Shown in pieces: positions 15,031-22,963 of a stretch of 39,460 nt of DNA (positions within the stretch are counted from its first letter, which is position 1; every line of letters starts with the position of its first letter). The position numbers and the translations under genes were made by a program. This DNA comes from DATJUF01 sp035524095. GTDB taxonomy: Bacteria; Desulfobacterota; Binatia; Binatales; Binataceae. The DNA lies in the NCBI GenBank assembly GCA_035524095.1, contig DATKPK010000265.1:1-39460 (forward strand), written 5' to 3'. The notes under the pieces are model-generated. The model had not been told where the DNA came from, searched no databases, and was given only the letters and a program-made list of their open reading frames with translations.

Positions 15031-16023
15031 ATGGCGAGTGTAGTCCTGGCGGGTGATATCGGTGGTACCAAGACCCATCTTGGGCTTTTCAAACTCGACG
15101 GCGACAATTTTCAACTCTTACGTGACGAGTCTTACGCGACCGCGGCCTTCGAATCGTTGGAAAAAGTTGCAAGCCTTTTCCTTGGCCACGATTGTCATGT
15201 TGATGCGGCCTGTTTCGGGGTTCCCGGCCCTGTGATCGAAGGCCGCAGCCACGCAACCAACGTGACTTGGGAGATCGAGGTGCAAGCGCTGAAGCAGGGA
15301 CTAGGGATCGAGCAGACCCATTTGATGAACGATTTGGAAGCCACGGCATACGGTGTGCTTCACTTGAACCCAGGAGAAGTTCTCGAATTACAGTGCGGTG
15401 AGAGGCGATCAGCCCCTTCGAATATCGGTGTAATCGCAGCGGGGACAGGTCTTGGCGAAGCAGGATTGGTCGCTACGCCAGTCGGCTATCATGCTGTTGC
15501 AACCGAGGGTGGCCATTGCGGGTTCGCTCCGGCTGACGACGATGATCAACGGGCGTTGCAAGCATTTTTAGCCCGCGAATTTGGTCACGTGAGTTTCGAG
15601 CGAGTACTGTCAGGACCGGGCCTTCATAATATTTACCGCTATCTGCTTACCTCGATGCATGAGAGCGAACCATCGTGGTTGGCGGATATGATCCGCAAAG
15701 GTGATCCACCAGCGGTTATCAGTGAAAACGCGCTGGCCGGACGTGATACGCGGTGTGTCCGTGCACTTGAGATGCTCGTCGCGATTTATGGAGCAGAGGC
15801 TTCCAATCTAGCCTTGAAATACCTATCGATGGGTGGCATCTACCTGTGCGGCGGGATAGCGCCTAAAATCAAGTCATTTTTGCAGCGGCCCGTGTTTCTC
15901 GAGGGGTTTCTCGCCAAAGGCCGTCTGCGCCCAATGCTCGAGCGAATCCCCGTTCGAGTTGCGCTGAATCCGTCAACAGCGCTGCTGGGAGCGGCGGCCT
16001 ATATTGCAAATACTCTGGTATGA
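15031..16023 (+). CDS. glk: Glucokinase
   Basis: This is a 330-residue cytoplasmic kinase that phosphorylates glucose with ATP, producing the substrate of the zwf enzyme encoded just upstream. The start is ATG 15031, preceded by GGGAGC. The open frame runs 30 codons further back, but those residues do not look like a glucokinase N-terminus. The phosphate-binding motif is 'GDIGGTKTHLGLF' at residues 8-20. Further family motifs are 'GTGLGEAGL', 'ATEGGHCGFAP' and 'VLSGPGLHNIYRYL'. This pattern matches the proteobacterial/cyanobacterial Glk family rather than ROK kinases, which carry a cysteine zinc motif absent here. It is 121 bases from zwf and 73 from the aldolase. Confidence 0.93.
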   Translation: MASVVLAGDIGGTKTHLGLFKLDGDNFQLLRDESYATAAFESLEKVASLFLGHDCHVDAACFGVPGPVIEGRSHATNVTWEIEVQALKQGLGIEQTHLMNDLEATAYGVLHLNPGEVLELQCGERRSAPSNIGVIAAGTGLGEAGLVATPVGYHAVATEGGHCGFAPADDDDQRALQAFLAREFGHVSFERVLSGPGLHNIYRYLLTSMHESEPSWLADMIRKGDPPAVISENALAGRDTRCVRALEMLVAIYGAEASNLALKYLSMGGIYLCGGIAPKIKSFLQRPVFLEGFLAKGRLRPMLERIPVRVALNPSTALLGAAAYIANTLV

Positions 16024-16096
16024 TTAAGGCTAACGGCCTGGAACTTAACGGCGCGGGTGGCGCACCGGCCAAATCGCAACAGGAGTGAACAGTTCG

Positions 16097-17011
16097 ATGA
16101 CCAAGCGGGTTCGGGAAATTCTTAGCTATTACGATTCGGAAAACGCTGGCGTACGCACCAATCTGGCCCGCTTTCTCAATCACGGGCGCCTCGCTGGTAC
16201 AGGACGATTCGTGATCCTTCCGGTAGACCAAGGGTTTGAGCACGGCCCGGCGCGCAGCTTCGCGGTCAATCCGCCAGCCTATAACCCTTCGTATCATTTC
16301 CAGCTTGCGATAGACGCCGGATGCAACGGCTACGCGGCACCGCTCGGCTTTCTGGAAGCCGGAGCAGCGGAGTTCGCAGGTGAGATTCCGTTGATACTGA
16401 AGCTAAACAATCACGATCTCCTTCATGATGAGAAAGATCCAATTTCGGCTGTTACTGGTAGTGTTAAGGACGCTTTACGCCTCGGATGCTCCGCAGTTGG
16501 CTTCACTATTTATCCGGGCTCGGCAATGGCCCAGCAGATGTATCAACAACTTCGCGAGATCGCAGAAGAAGCAAAGGCGAATGGTCTCGCCGTCGTCGTA
16601 TGGTCATATCCTCGCGGCTCGTCGCTGAGCAAGGAAGGCGAGACGGCGTTGGACGTTGTCGCCTACGCAGCGCAGATCGCGGCTCAACTCGGCGCCAATA
16701 TCATCAAAGTCAAGCTACCGAGTTCGCATATCGAGCTGGCGGAGGCGAAGAAAGTCTACACCGCTGAAAAGATTGCACTGGAGCCGCTATCCGAGCGTGT
16801 TCGTCACGTCATACAGAGCTGCTTCGACGGAAGGCGTATCGTAATTTTCTCAGGCGGACCGAAGAGCACGGATGATAGCTTGTTCGACGAAGCCAAGGCG
16901 ATTCGCGAAGGTGGTGGCTTCGGCTCGATCATCGGGCGCAACTCGTTCCAGCGCAAGAAGCCGGACGCAATCGCGATGTTAAACAAGATCATGGATATCT
17001 ACGCAGGCTGA
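16097..17011 (+). CDS. Class I fructose-bisphosphate aldolase (DhnA/FbaB type)
   Basis: This 304-residue enzyme cleaves fructose 1,6-bisphosphate to two triose phosphates via a Schiff base. Family marks include 'LPVDQGFEHGP' at 41-51, 'KLNNHDLL', 'SAVGFTIYPGS', 'WSYPRG' and 'NIIKVKLP', where Lys204 or Lys206 should be the Schiff-base lysine. The C-terminal phosphate-binding parts 'IFSGGPK' and 'GGFGSIIGRN' are intact. I prefer ATG 16097 because GGAG at 16082-16085 sits 11 bases upstream. A GTG at 16085 would overlap that ribosome site. It completes a zwf-glk-aldolase group and is followed by a strong terminator. No metal-binding class II motifs are present. Confidence 0.93.
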   Translation: MTKRVREILSYYDSENAGVRTNLARFLNHGRLAGTGRFVILPVDQGFEHGPARSFAVNPPAYNPSYHFQLAIDAGCNGYAAPLGFLEAGAAEFAGEIPLILKLNNHDLLHDEKDPISAVTGSVKDALRLGCSAVGFTIYPGSAMAQQMYQQLREIAEEAKANGLAVVVWSYPRGSSLSKEGETALDVVAYAAQIAAQLGANIIKVKLPSSHIELAEAKKVYTAEKIALEPLSERVRHVIQSCFDGRRIVIFSGGPKSTDDSLFDEAKAIREGGGFGSIIGRNSFQRKKPDAIAMLNKIMDIYAG

Positions 17012-17084
17012 CACCTGTTTACCGCTGGCGGCCCCGTCGCACTATTAGGAGTGGGCAATCCGGGGGCGTTTTCAATCGGTTATT

Positions 17085-17111
17085 GCGGCGAGTGTCCTTG
17101 TCACTCGCCGC
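17085..17111 (+). terminator. Intrinsic terminator after the zwf-glk-aldolase cluster
   Basis: A perfect 10-base stem pairs GCGGCGAGTG (17085-17094) with CACTCGCCGC (17102-17111) around a 7-base loop. TTCGTTTTC follows. It lies 73 bases after the aldolase stop. Confidence 0.85.
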
Positions 17112-17230
17112 TTCGTTTTCAGATGCCGCAGTTCTGCGCTAAATGAACGACAGTGGATTCGTTCTCGAAGGTGCAGCTCTGCACCAGACGTCGCGGCGAA
17201 TCGCGTAACGTAATGCTCCGGAGTACAGCA

Positions 17231-18028
17231 ATGAAATATGACGAATATCAGTTCCTTCAATTCGAGCGTCACGACGACGGCATCTTGCTAATCACGATCA
17301 ACCGGCCTGACGTTTTGAACGCTACTAACGCGCGGCTTCATTGGGAACTTAGCCGCGTATGGAAGGACGTCGACGAGGACGCCGAAACCAACGTAGTGAT
17401 TATCACCGGAAAGGGAAGAGCGTTTTCGGCCGGCGGCGACCTCGACATGATCGACGCAATGAAAGGAAATCACGCCGCGCTGTGGCAAACGATGCGTGAG
17501 GCCGGCGATATCGTCTACAACATCGTCAACTGCGAGAAGGTGGTTATCTCGGCAATAAACGGAGTCGCGGTGGGCGCGGGCCTAGCGGTTGCGTTTATGG
17601 CGGATATCACGATTGCTTCGGAGAATATGCGCATCACAGATGGCCATCTACGGCTGGGAGTTGCAGCCGGTGACCATGCGGTAATTCTGTGGCCATTGCT
17701 ATGCGGGATGGCGAAGGCCAAATACTATCTGCTTACCGCAGACTTTATCGATGGCAAGGAAGCTGAGCGAATCGGCCTGGTGAGCGCGTGCGTGCCCGCC
17801 GATCAATTAATGGACAAGGCTTTCGAGGTCGCGCGCAAAATCGCGCGTGGGCCACAGCAGGCGGCGCGGCTGACCAAGCGGGCGCTCAACAATTGGGTGA
17901 AAAGCTTCGGCCCACATTTCGACGCGTCACTCGCGTTCGAGATGCTAGGGTTCTTTAGCGAGGATTTGAAGGAGGGCGTCAATGCGCTAAAGGAAAAGCG
18001 CCAGCCCAAGTTCCCCCACCTGAAGTAG
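17231..18028 (+). CDS. Crotonase-superfamily (enoyl-CoA hydratase/isomerase-like) protein
   Basis: This is a 265-residue protein started at ATG 17231, with GGAG at 17220-17223 giving ideal spacing. The open frame extends upstream but without support. The crotonase oxyanion-hole elements are present: 'FSAGGD' at 65-70 and 'GAG' at 115-117. The two glutamates that hydrate enoyl-CoA are replaced, by Ala119 and His139. In their place is a 'DGHLRLGVAAGDHAVILWPLL' type segment seen in a subgroup of EchA-like proteins of unknown reaction. It probably binds an acyl-CoA, but simple hydratase activity is unlikely. The gene lies between a terminator and a zinc alcohol dehydrogenase on the same strand. 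The fold is sure; the reaction is not. Confidence 0.85.
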   Translation: MKYDEYQFLQFERHDDGILLITINRPDVLNATNARLHWELSRVWKDVDEDAETNVVIITGKGRAFSAGGDLDMIDAMKGNHAALWQTMREAGDIVYNIVNCEKVVISAINGVAVGAGLAVAFMADITIASENMRITDGHLRLGVAAGDHAVILWPLLCGMAKAKYYLLTADFIDGKEAERIGLVSACVPADQLMDKAFEVARKIARGPQQAARLTKRALNNWVKSFGPHFDASLAFEMLGFFSEDLKEGVNALKEKRQPKFPHLK

Positions 18029-18085
18029 CAATTCACAGAGATCCAGGGGTTGCCCTTGATGCTTGGGGACGGTCAGTTTTCTTGC

Positions 18086-18124
18086 CTAAATCCGGCGCGA
18101 CTATTTATTCACCGCCGGATTTAG
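18086..18124. repeat. 12-base inverted repeat ahead of the alcohol dehydrogenase gene
   Basis: Arms CTAAATCCGGCG (18086-18097) and CGCCGGATTTAG (18113-18124) are perfectly complementary around a 15-base AT-rich centre. The right arm ends 18 bases before the start codon at 18143. It could be an operator for a dimeric regulator or a hairpin ending the crotonase transcript. No T-run follows. Confidence 0.5.
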
Positions 18125-18142
18125 CTATTCTGGCGTCCGATT

Positions 18143-19162
18143 ATGAGGGCATGCGTATTCAAAGCAGTCGGGCAACCGCTCGAAATTGTCGAAGTGCCGG
18201 ATCCGAAAGCCGGTCCGGGTGAGATCGTCATACGCGTGCGGAACTGCGGAATCTGCGGCTCGGATCTTCATGCCGCGACCAATCACGACGCCAAACTGCC
18301 GCTGGGAGCCATCATGGGGCATGAGTTCGCCGGTGTCGTGGAGGCGGTCGGCGCCGGTGTGACTGGCTTCGATCCAGGGGACGCGGTCGCCGCGATGTCG
18401 TATCTCCCCTGCGGCGAATGCTCGAGTTGCGTCGCAGGTTTTGGGGTGCAATGTGCTGCGATGCGGCTGGTGGGCTTCGGCGACGTTCCCGGTGGTTACG
18501 CCGAACTGGCAAAGACGCGACCCGGCAGTGTTTTCAAGATGCCGCGCTCGATGAGTTTTCGACTTGGGGCCACAGTCGAGCCGCTAGTAGTCGCCTTCCA
18601 CGGTTTGCGCCGCTCAGAGCTACAGGCGGGTGAATCTTGCGTAATCATGGGCGCGGGACCGATCGGGCTAATGACCCTCTTGTGGGCCCGCTACGCTGGA
18701 GCGCGTGCAATCGTAGTGTCGGAGATCCAGATGCATCGGCGCGATCTCGCACTCAAGCTTGGGGCGGACGCGGTGGTCGATCCACGGATGCATAATCCTG
18801 CCGCAGCGATGGCGCGGATTACGGGTGCGGGGCCTGACGTGGTGTTCGAATGTATCGGGCAACCGGGCACGCTGGCCCAGGCGATGGTCACCGCGCGGCG
18901 TGGCGGACGCCTGGCGGTACTAGGTGTTGCGATGGAGGACGACGGTTTTCCGCCGGGAATTGCAATGAACAAGGAGCTCGACGTGCGCTTCAGTCTTGGG
19001 ATCGAGCCCGGCGAGATCGAAACCACCATTGCGATTCTGGCGTCGGGCCGAATCAACACCGAGCCGTTGATCACGCATGTGGTGAATTTCGATAATTTGC
19101 CGCGCGCATTCGCCGCGCTGGCCGGACCGCATAATCAATGCAAGGTCATGGTCGAGTTCTGA
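18143..19162 (+). CDS. Zinc-dependent alcohol dehydrogenase (MDR superfamily)
   Basis: This is a 339-residue medium-chain dehydrogenase. The catalytic zinc ligands are Cys38 ('CGICGSDLH'), His60 and Glu61 ('MGHEFAGVV'), with Glu146 as a further candidate. The structural zinc site uses Cys90, Cys93, Cys96 and Cys104. The Rossmann NAD(P)-binding motif G-A-G-P-I-G lies at 170-175. It resembles threonine/sorbitol/(R,R)-butanediol dehydrogenase relatives. The substrate cannot be read from the sequence. The ATG at 18143 lies 18 bases after a 12-base inverted repeat, which may control it. The gene converges with the M20 hydrolase, with 10 bases between the two stops. The crotonase upstream may belong to the same pathway. 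Confidence 0.9.
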   Translation: MRACVFKAVGQPLEIVEVPDPKAGPGEIVIRVRNCGICGSDLHAATNHDAKLPLGAIMGHEFAGVVEAVGAGVTGFDPGDAVAAMSYLPCGECSSCVAGFGVQCAAMRLVGFGDVPGGYAELAKTRPGSVFKMPRSMSFRLGATVEPLVVAFHGLRRSELQAGESCVIMGAGPIGLMTLLWARYAGARAIVVSEIQMHRRDLALKLGADAVVDPRMHNPAAAMARITGAGPDVVFECIGQPGTLAQAMVTARRGGRLAVLGVAMEDDGFPPGIAMNKELDVRFSLGIEPGEIETTIAILASGRINTEPLITHVVNFDNLPRAFAALAGPHNQCKVMVEF

Positions 19163-19172
19163 GCTAGATTCG

Positions 19173-20390
19173 TTAATCACCTTCCTGCGCGCGATTAATT
19201 AGGCGCGAGCGCAAATCCGGATCGGTTGCAGCGTCGATCGCGGTCCATGCCAAACTGATCGCGCCGTCGATGACCGCGCGGTCACCCTCTTCCGTAATGC
19301 AATGCGCCGTAAATTCCGGCTGATGATTCACTGCCGGTAGCGACTTGATGCCGATGATCGGGTGGATCGCCGGAAATCTGAGCGAGACGTTGCCCATGTC
19401 GGTCGAACCGGCGCCCATTCCGCGACGTTCACGCGAACCTGGCACTTTAGGGTCCGAATCGGAGAACTCGCGGCCCAAGGCAATGCCATTTCGGTAGAAC
19501 AGCGAGGCAAGATCGCGGTCGTGATGCATCTCAGCGTACGGCTGATCGCCGCCCGTAATTTCATATTTGCAGCCGGTCGCGATCGCACCCGCTTCGAAAC
19601 ATCGATGGACCCGAGGAAGCAATGCCTTAAGCTTCTCCAAGGATGAGGCCCGAGCGATATAGCGGGCCGAGGTATGGGCAGGAATGACGTTAGGAGCATC
19701 GCCACCCTTGGTGATAATCCCGTGGATGCGATCGGTGTGATGAATGTGCTGGCGCAGCAAGCCGACTGCCGTTTGGGCAATCGTCAGAGCGTCAGCGGCG
19801 TTGATTCCTAGCTCCGGAAATGCGGAGGCATGGGCTGTTTTGCCAGTATAGAAAACCTCAAACTGAGCAGCGGCAATTATCGGCGGAGCAACCATATCGA
19901 CTGGCCCCGGATGAACCATCATCGCAGCATGCACTCCATCGAAGGCACCGCGGTCAAGCATCTGAATCTTACCGCCAGCGTTGCAGACCTCCTCGGCGGG
20001 TGTCCCAAGAACGGTAATGGTCAGACCGGCGTCATCGGCGATGCGTGCGAGCGCAAGGCCGGCGCCAGCCGCGGATGAAGCGATGATATTGTGGCCACAG
20101 GCGTGACCAATGGCTGGGAGGGCGTCGTATTCAGCGCAAATCGCGATATGCAGCGGACCGCTGCCTGCCCTCGCAGCGAATGCAGTCGGAAGGTCCGAGA
20201 TTCCTCTTTCGACGTTGAATCCGGCGTCGGTCATAACTTCGCACATCCAGTCGCATGCACGCTCCTCCTCAAAACCCAATTCTGGATGGGCGTGAATCCG
20301 ATGACTGAGTTCGAGGAGCTTCGTTCGCGACGTTTCGATTGATTCCCGCGCTGCACTTTTCGTATCCACCGGGCCGCTCTCCGCAGGCAA
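19173..20390 (-). CDS. M20 family amidohydrolase / metallopeptidase (AbgB/HipO-like)
   Basis: This zinc-dependent amidohydrolase of about 400 residues is related to p-aminobenzoyl-glutamate and N-acyl-amino-acid hydrolases (M20D type). It starts with 'HRIHAHPELGFEE', a hallmark of the group. Metal ligands read as Cys98 and His100 ('ACGHN'), Glu134 after catalytic Glu133, His160 and a C-terminal His in 'NHQPEF'. A dimerisation insert 'FEVFYTGKTAHAS...GINAADA' is present. No signal peptide is seen, so it is cytoplasmic. The longest frame opens with TTG at 20390. A GTG at 20369, preceded by GGAG at suitable spacing, is an equally good start and would remove seven residues. The acyl-amino-acid substrate is unknown. 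Confidence 0.9.
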   Translation of the reverse strand: MPAESGPVDTKSAARESIETSRTKLLELSHRIHAHPELGFEEERACDWMCEVMTDAGFNVERGISDLPTAFAARAGSGPLHIAICAEYDALPAIGHACGHNIIASSAAGAGLALARIADDAGLTITVLGTPAEEVCNAGGKIQMLDRGAFDGVHAAMMVHPGPVDMVAPPIIAAAQFEVFYTGKTAHASAFPELGINAADALTIAQTAVGLLRQHIHHTDRIHGIITKGGDAPNVIPAHTSARYIARASSLEKLKALLPRVHRCFEAGAIATGCKYEITGGDQPYAEMHHDRDLASLFYRNGIALGREFSDSDPKVPGSRERRGMGAGSTDMGNVSLRFPAIHPIIGIKSLPAVNHQPEFTAHCITEEGDRAVIDGAISLAWTAIDAATDPDLRSRLINRAQEGD

Positions 20391-20618
20391 AGGCTACGTG
20401 AGTAACAGCGTTAGTGAATTCGCTCGATCTTGGCAACGGGCGAGCGATTCTCGTTGGCTCGATCTCTCTGATCGGCACCTACGGACTCGTGGGTTTGCGA
20501 ACTCATTTGCCGAGATCTGAGTCCTGAGGCAGGTAACTGCAGCCTCGTGCCCACACGCCTCTGCAAGCGAGGCTTATGTCTTGTTGGAATGGCTCTAAGC
20601 CGCTATCCCTTGGATATC

Positions 20619-20909
20619 ATGGCGAAATGTGATTTGTGCGAATTGAAGGAATACACCCCGTGGTATGCGAGCTATAAGTGGCCGTTCAAGTTCACCCTGC
20701 TCGAATGCGATTCATGCGACACTCCGATGGCGGTATTGGGCGACCATCGGGCGCAACCGACCGAGGAAGAGCGCACGTTCATGGTCGAAGCGCTTTCGAT
20801 GGTGGCCCGCGTCAAATATGGGCCCGGTGAGTTCATTATCGACGGCGTGATGCGTCAAATTCCCGACCATTGTCACATGCATGCAAGGCCAACTCGCTGG
20901 CGCGGATAA
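20619..20909 (+). CDS. Small HIT-like zinc-binding protein
   Basis: This is a 96-residue cytoplasmic protein from ATG 20619. The open frame begins 24 codons earlier, but those residues lack family character. It has two Cys pairs, C4-x-x-C7 and C30-x-x-C33, and near the end 'PDHCHMHARP' with His84, His86 and His88. The H-x-H-x-H cluster recalls the histidine triad of HIT nucleotide hydrolases and GalT-like proteins, where a cysteine pair often binds zinc. The protein is shorter than a normal HIT domain. I recall similar small uncharacterised proteins in other phyla but cannot name a family. The gene stands between the divergent M20 gene and the cold-shock gene. Confidence 0.7.
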   Translation: MAKCDLCELKEYTPWYASYKWPFKFTLLECDSCDTPMAVLGDHRAQPTEEERTFMVEALSMVARVKYGPGEFIIDGVMRQIPDHCHMHARPTRWRG

Positions 20910-20953
20910 TCTCAGACATTAGAAGGGCTTTCAAAGAAAATTAACTCACCTAC

Positions 20954-20983
20954 TTGGTATCTCGTTCCATCCTGTGGTATATG
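20954..20983 (+). promoter_or_regulatory. Possible promoter of the cold-shock gene
   Basis: TTGGTA (20954-20959) and TATATG (20978-20983) are separated by 18 bases. Transcription from here would give a leader of roughly 95 bases before the cold-shock ATG at 21085. Long leaders are usual for cold-shock genes. Each hexamer matches only four of six consensus positions. Confidence 0.3.
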
Positions 20984-21084
20984 CGCCTACGTTCGCTGCT
21001 GGCGGTCGGCCGGGGGGCTGACGGGATAGCACGCCGCAATATTGAGGGCGGCACGAACGACTCGAGTGGAGGTTCTCGGGGGAC

Positions 21085-21285
21085 ATGGCAATCGGGACAG
21101 TCAAGTGGTTCAGCCCCAAAAAAGGGTATGGTTTCATCACAATGGACGACGGGCAGGAAGTTTTCGTCCATTACACTGCGATCGATGGGAGCGGCTTTCG
21201 TTCACTCGAGCAAGGCGAGCAAGTTGAGTTCGAGGTGGCGAATGGTCCCAAAGGATTGCAGGCGGCGAAAGTAATGCGCGCCTAG
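21085..21285 (+). CDS. Cold-shock protein, CspA family
   Basis: This is a 66-residue single cold-shock domain that binds single-stranded RNA and DNA and melts RNA secondary structure. RNP1 'KGYGFI' is at 13-18 and RNP2 'VFVHY' at 26-30. The N-terminal 'GTVKWFSPKKGYGFI' and the C-terminal 'GPKGLQAAKV' are canonical. A GGGGGAC run just ahead of the ATG may serve as ribosome site. GGAGG further upstream is too distant. A 175-base region before the ATG probably contains the leader. It is a lone gene, followed by a 30-base palindrome. Whether it is cold-induced or constitutive cannot be told. Confidence 0.96.
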   Translation: MAIGTVKWFSPKKGYGFITMDDGQEVFVHYTAIDGSGFRSLEQGEQVEFEVANGPKGLQAAKVMRA

Positions 21286-21343
21286 AGCGGCAGCGGCTTT
21301 TCAACGCCGTTCACATATCGCCTGAGAGCAAGGCGGGCTTGAT

Positions 21344-21373
21344 GCGGCGGACCGTTTATAAACGGTCCGCCGC
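21344..21373. terminator. 30-base perfect palindrome after the cold-shock gene
   Basis: GCGGCGGACCGTTTA (21344-21358) is followed at once by its exact reverse complement (21359-21373). As RNA it would form a 12-base GC-rich stem with a TTATAA loop. It lies 58 bases after the cold-shock stop and ends 18 bases before the next start codon. Termination or mRNA 3'-end protection is the likeliest role. There is no T-run, so an operator is possible too. Confidence 0.55.
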
Positions 21374-21391
21374 CGACTAAGATAGAGTGCC

Positions 21392-22951
21392 ATGGGATGC
21401 GCAAGCGCCGAGGCACCGAGGACTTTCTTGCCTCGTGCGTTTACTGCGCTCTCGACGAGATCGGCGCTAGCTATCGTGGCTGGGGCTGGCTTCGCGCTGC
21501 GGGTCTACCTTTGCCTGACAAGTTATTGCATGTCAGGTGATGGAGCAGGCTATCTCGGGATGGCGCACGCTTTCGCCGCAGGCGATGTGCGTCGAGGGCT
21601 GATGGGTCTCTTCTCGCCGCTGTATCCGGCGCTGATCGCGATCGCTCATCCGTTGCTACCTAACTGGGAGATGGCGGGAAATCTGATCTCGGCAGCCTTC
21701 GGCTCGGCTGCGATAGTAACGGTCTTCGGTATGACGCGCGCAATGCTAGATCGCGGTGATCTGGCGTTGGGTGCCGCTGCGCTGATGGCGTTCCATCCGG
21801 ACATGGCCGCCTACGGTGGATCGGTACGGACGGAAGCGGGATTTATCTTCCTGATGACAACCGCCGTTTGGCTGCTGATCAACGGACTGAAATTTCAGCG
21901 GCTGGCTTATATAGTAACGGCAGGATTGGTCGGAGGGATCGCTTACCTCTATCGCACCGAGGCGATCGGACTGGTGGTTTTCGGTTCTGCCTTTATCCCG
22001 TTAGGGGCGATCCTATGGGGTCGCTGGAAATTCCGCTGGGGACTAGCCGCGTCGGCCCTACTCAGCGCGGTTTTCTTAATGGTCGCCGGGCCTTATCTAG
22101 TCTTTCTCCATTCAGTCACCGGGCGTTGGTCGGTCGGCCGAGAATTCACCGCTGCGATGATTCTCGGGATGGGTACCCTGACTCCGACAACCGCCAGTTG
22201 GCGCACTTCAGGCTTTTTGCCATCGGCATCGCCGTTCGCGCCCGTCTTTACCAATCCAGGGCTCTATTTCTACAAAAGCGCGATAGCCTTTCTGGCTTCG
22301 TGGTATGGCTTTGTCCAAGCCCTTGGACTGGTTTTGACCGCATTTATGCTGGTCGGGCTATGGCAGCGGAGACGAAGCCTTTATGGAAACTTCGCCGAAG
22401 CGCTGGCCGGGCTTCTAGTTCTGTTCTATTTGACCGGATTCTCGCTCTCATACACTGGTGCGCGGTTCATGAGCCATCTGATTCCTTATACTTTTGGCTG
22501 GGTGATGGCGGGCATAGAGGCAGTTTCTTTCATGATCGGACGGCTGGCCGCGCGTCGGCGATGGCCGCAAATTCCTCAAGGTGCGCTTGCAATAATAGTC
22601 GGGATTGGATTGCTGCCGCAGGCATTGTGGCCGATCGGCTATGATCAACGAGGCTTGCGGTATGCCGGCGAGCGGATTCGCGCGGGCGACCCTTCGGGAT
22701 CAGTAGTCGCCGGTTACGACGGCCGTGTTGCCTACTATGCCGGGGCGCGATTCGTCATGCTGCCGAGCGCACCGGTCCCGGACTTGTGCGGATGGCTACA
22801 CGACAATCGTGCCGGCTATGTATTAGTGATGGACCGTGACGAAGGGCCACTGCACATCGGGAGCGAGGGAGACTGCCTCAAACTCGTACGGCGTTATACA
22901 CGCCATCGCGATTCTTACTATGACCTTTTCGCAGTCGTTCCCGCGCATTAG
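21392..22951 (+). CDS. Polytopic GT-C-type glycosyltransferase (GT39-like)
   Basis: This 519-residue integral membrane protein has about ten to eleven hydrophobic segments. An acidic residue in the first outer loop ('SGDGAGYLGMAHAFAAGD') is followed by 'SPLYPALIAI'. That is the pattern of GT39/PMT-like transferases, which take a sugar from a polyprenyl-phosphate donor. A soluble C-terminal tail of about 90 residues follows the last segment. It is the first of three plus-strand genes of the same kind, ending 12 bases before the GtrB-like gene that could make its lipid-linked sugar donor. The sugar and acceptor are unknown. A sugar transferase is likely, but the catalytic residues are not proven. 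Confidence 0.75.
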   Translation: MGCASAEAPRTFLPRAFTALSTRSALAIVAGAGFALRVYLCLTSYCMSGDGAGYLGMAHAFAAGDVRRGLMGLFSPLYPALIAIAHPLLPNWEMAGNLISAAFGSAAIVTVFGMTRAMLDRGDLALGAAALMAFHPDMAAYGGSVRTEAGFIFLMTTAVWLLINGLKFQRLAYIVTAGLVGGIAYLYRTEAIGLVVFGSAFIPLGAILWGRWKFRWGLAASALLSAVFLMVAGPYLVFLHSVTGRWSVGREFTAAMILGMGTLTPTTASWRTSGFLPSASPFAPVFTNPGLYFYKSAIAFLASWYGFVQALGLVLTAFMLVGLWQRRRSLYGNFAEALAGLLVLFYLTGFSLSYTGARFMSHLIPYTFGWVMAGIEAVSFMIGRLAARRRWPQIPQGALAIIVGIGLLPQALWPIGYDQRGLRYAGERIRAGDPSGSVVAGYDGRVAYYAGARFVMLPSAPVPDLCGWLHDNRAGYVLVMDRDEGPLHIGSEGDCLKLVRRYTRHRDSYYDLFAVVPAH

Positions 22952-22963
22952 TCTGGAAGAACG

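Noticed and set aside
21868..22644. 258-codon second plus-strand frame within the first GT39-like gene
   Set aside because: The overlapping frame has continuous membrane segments and family motifs, whereas this one is Arg/Ser-rich without features.
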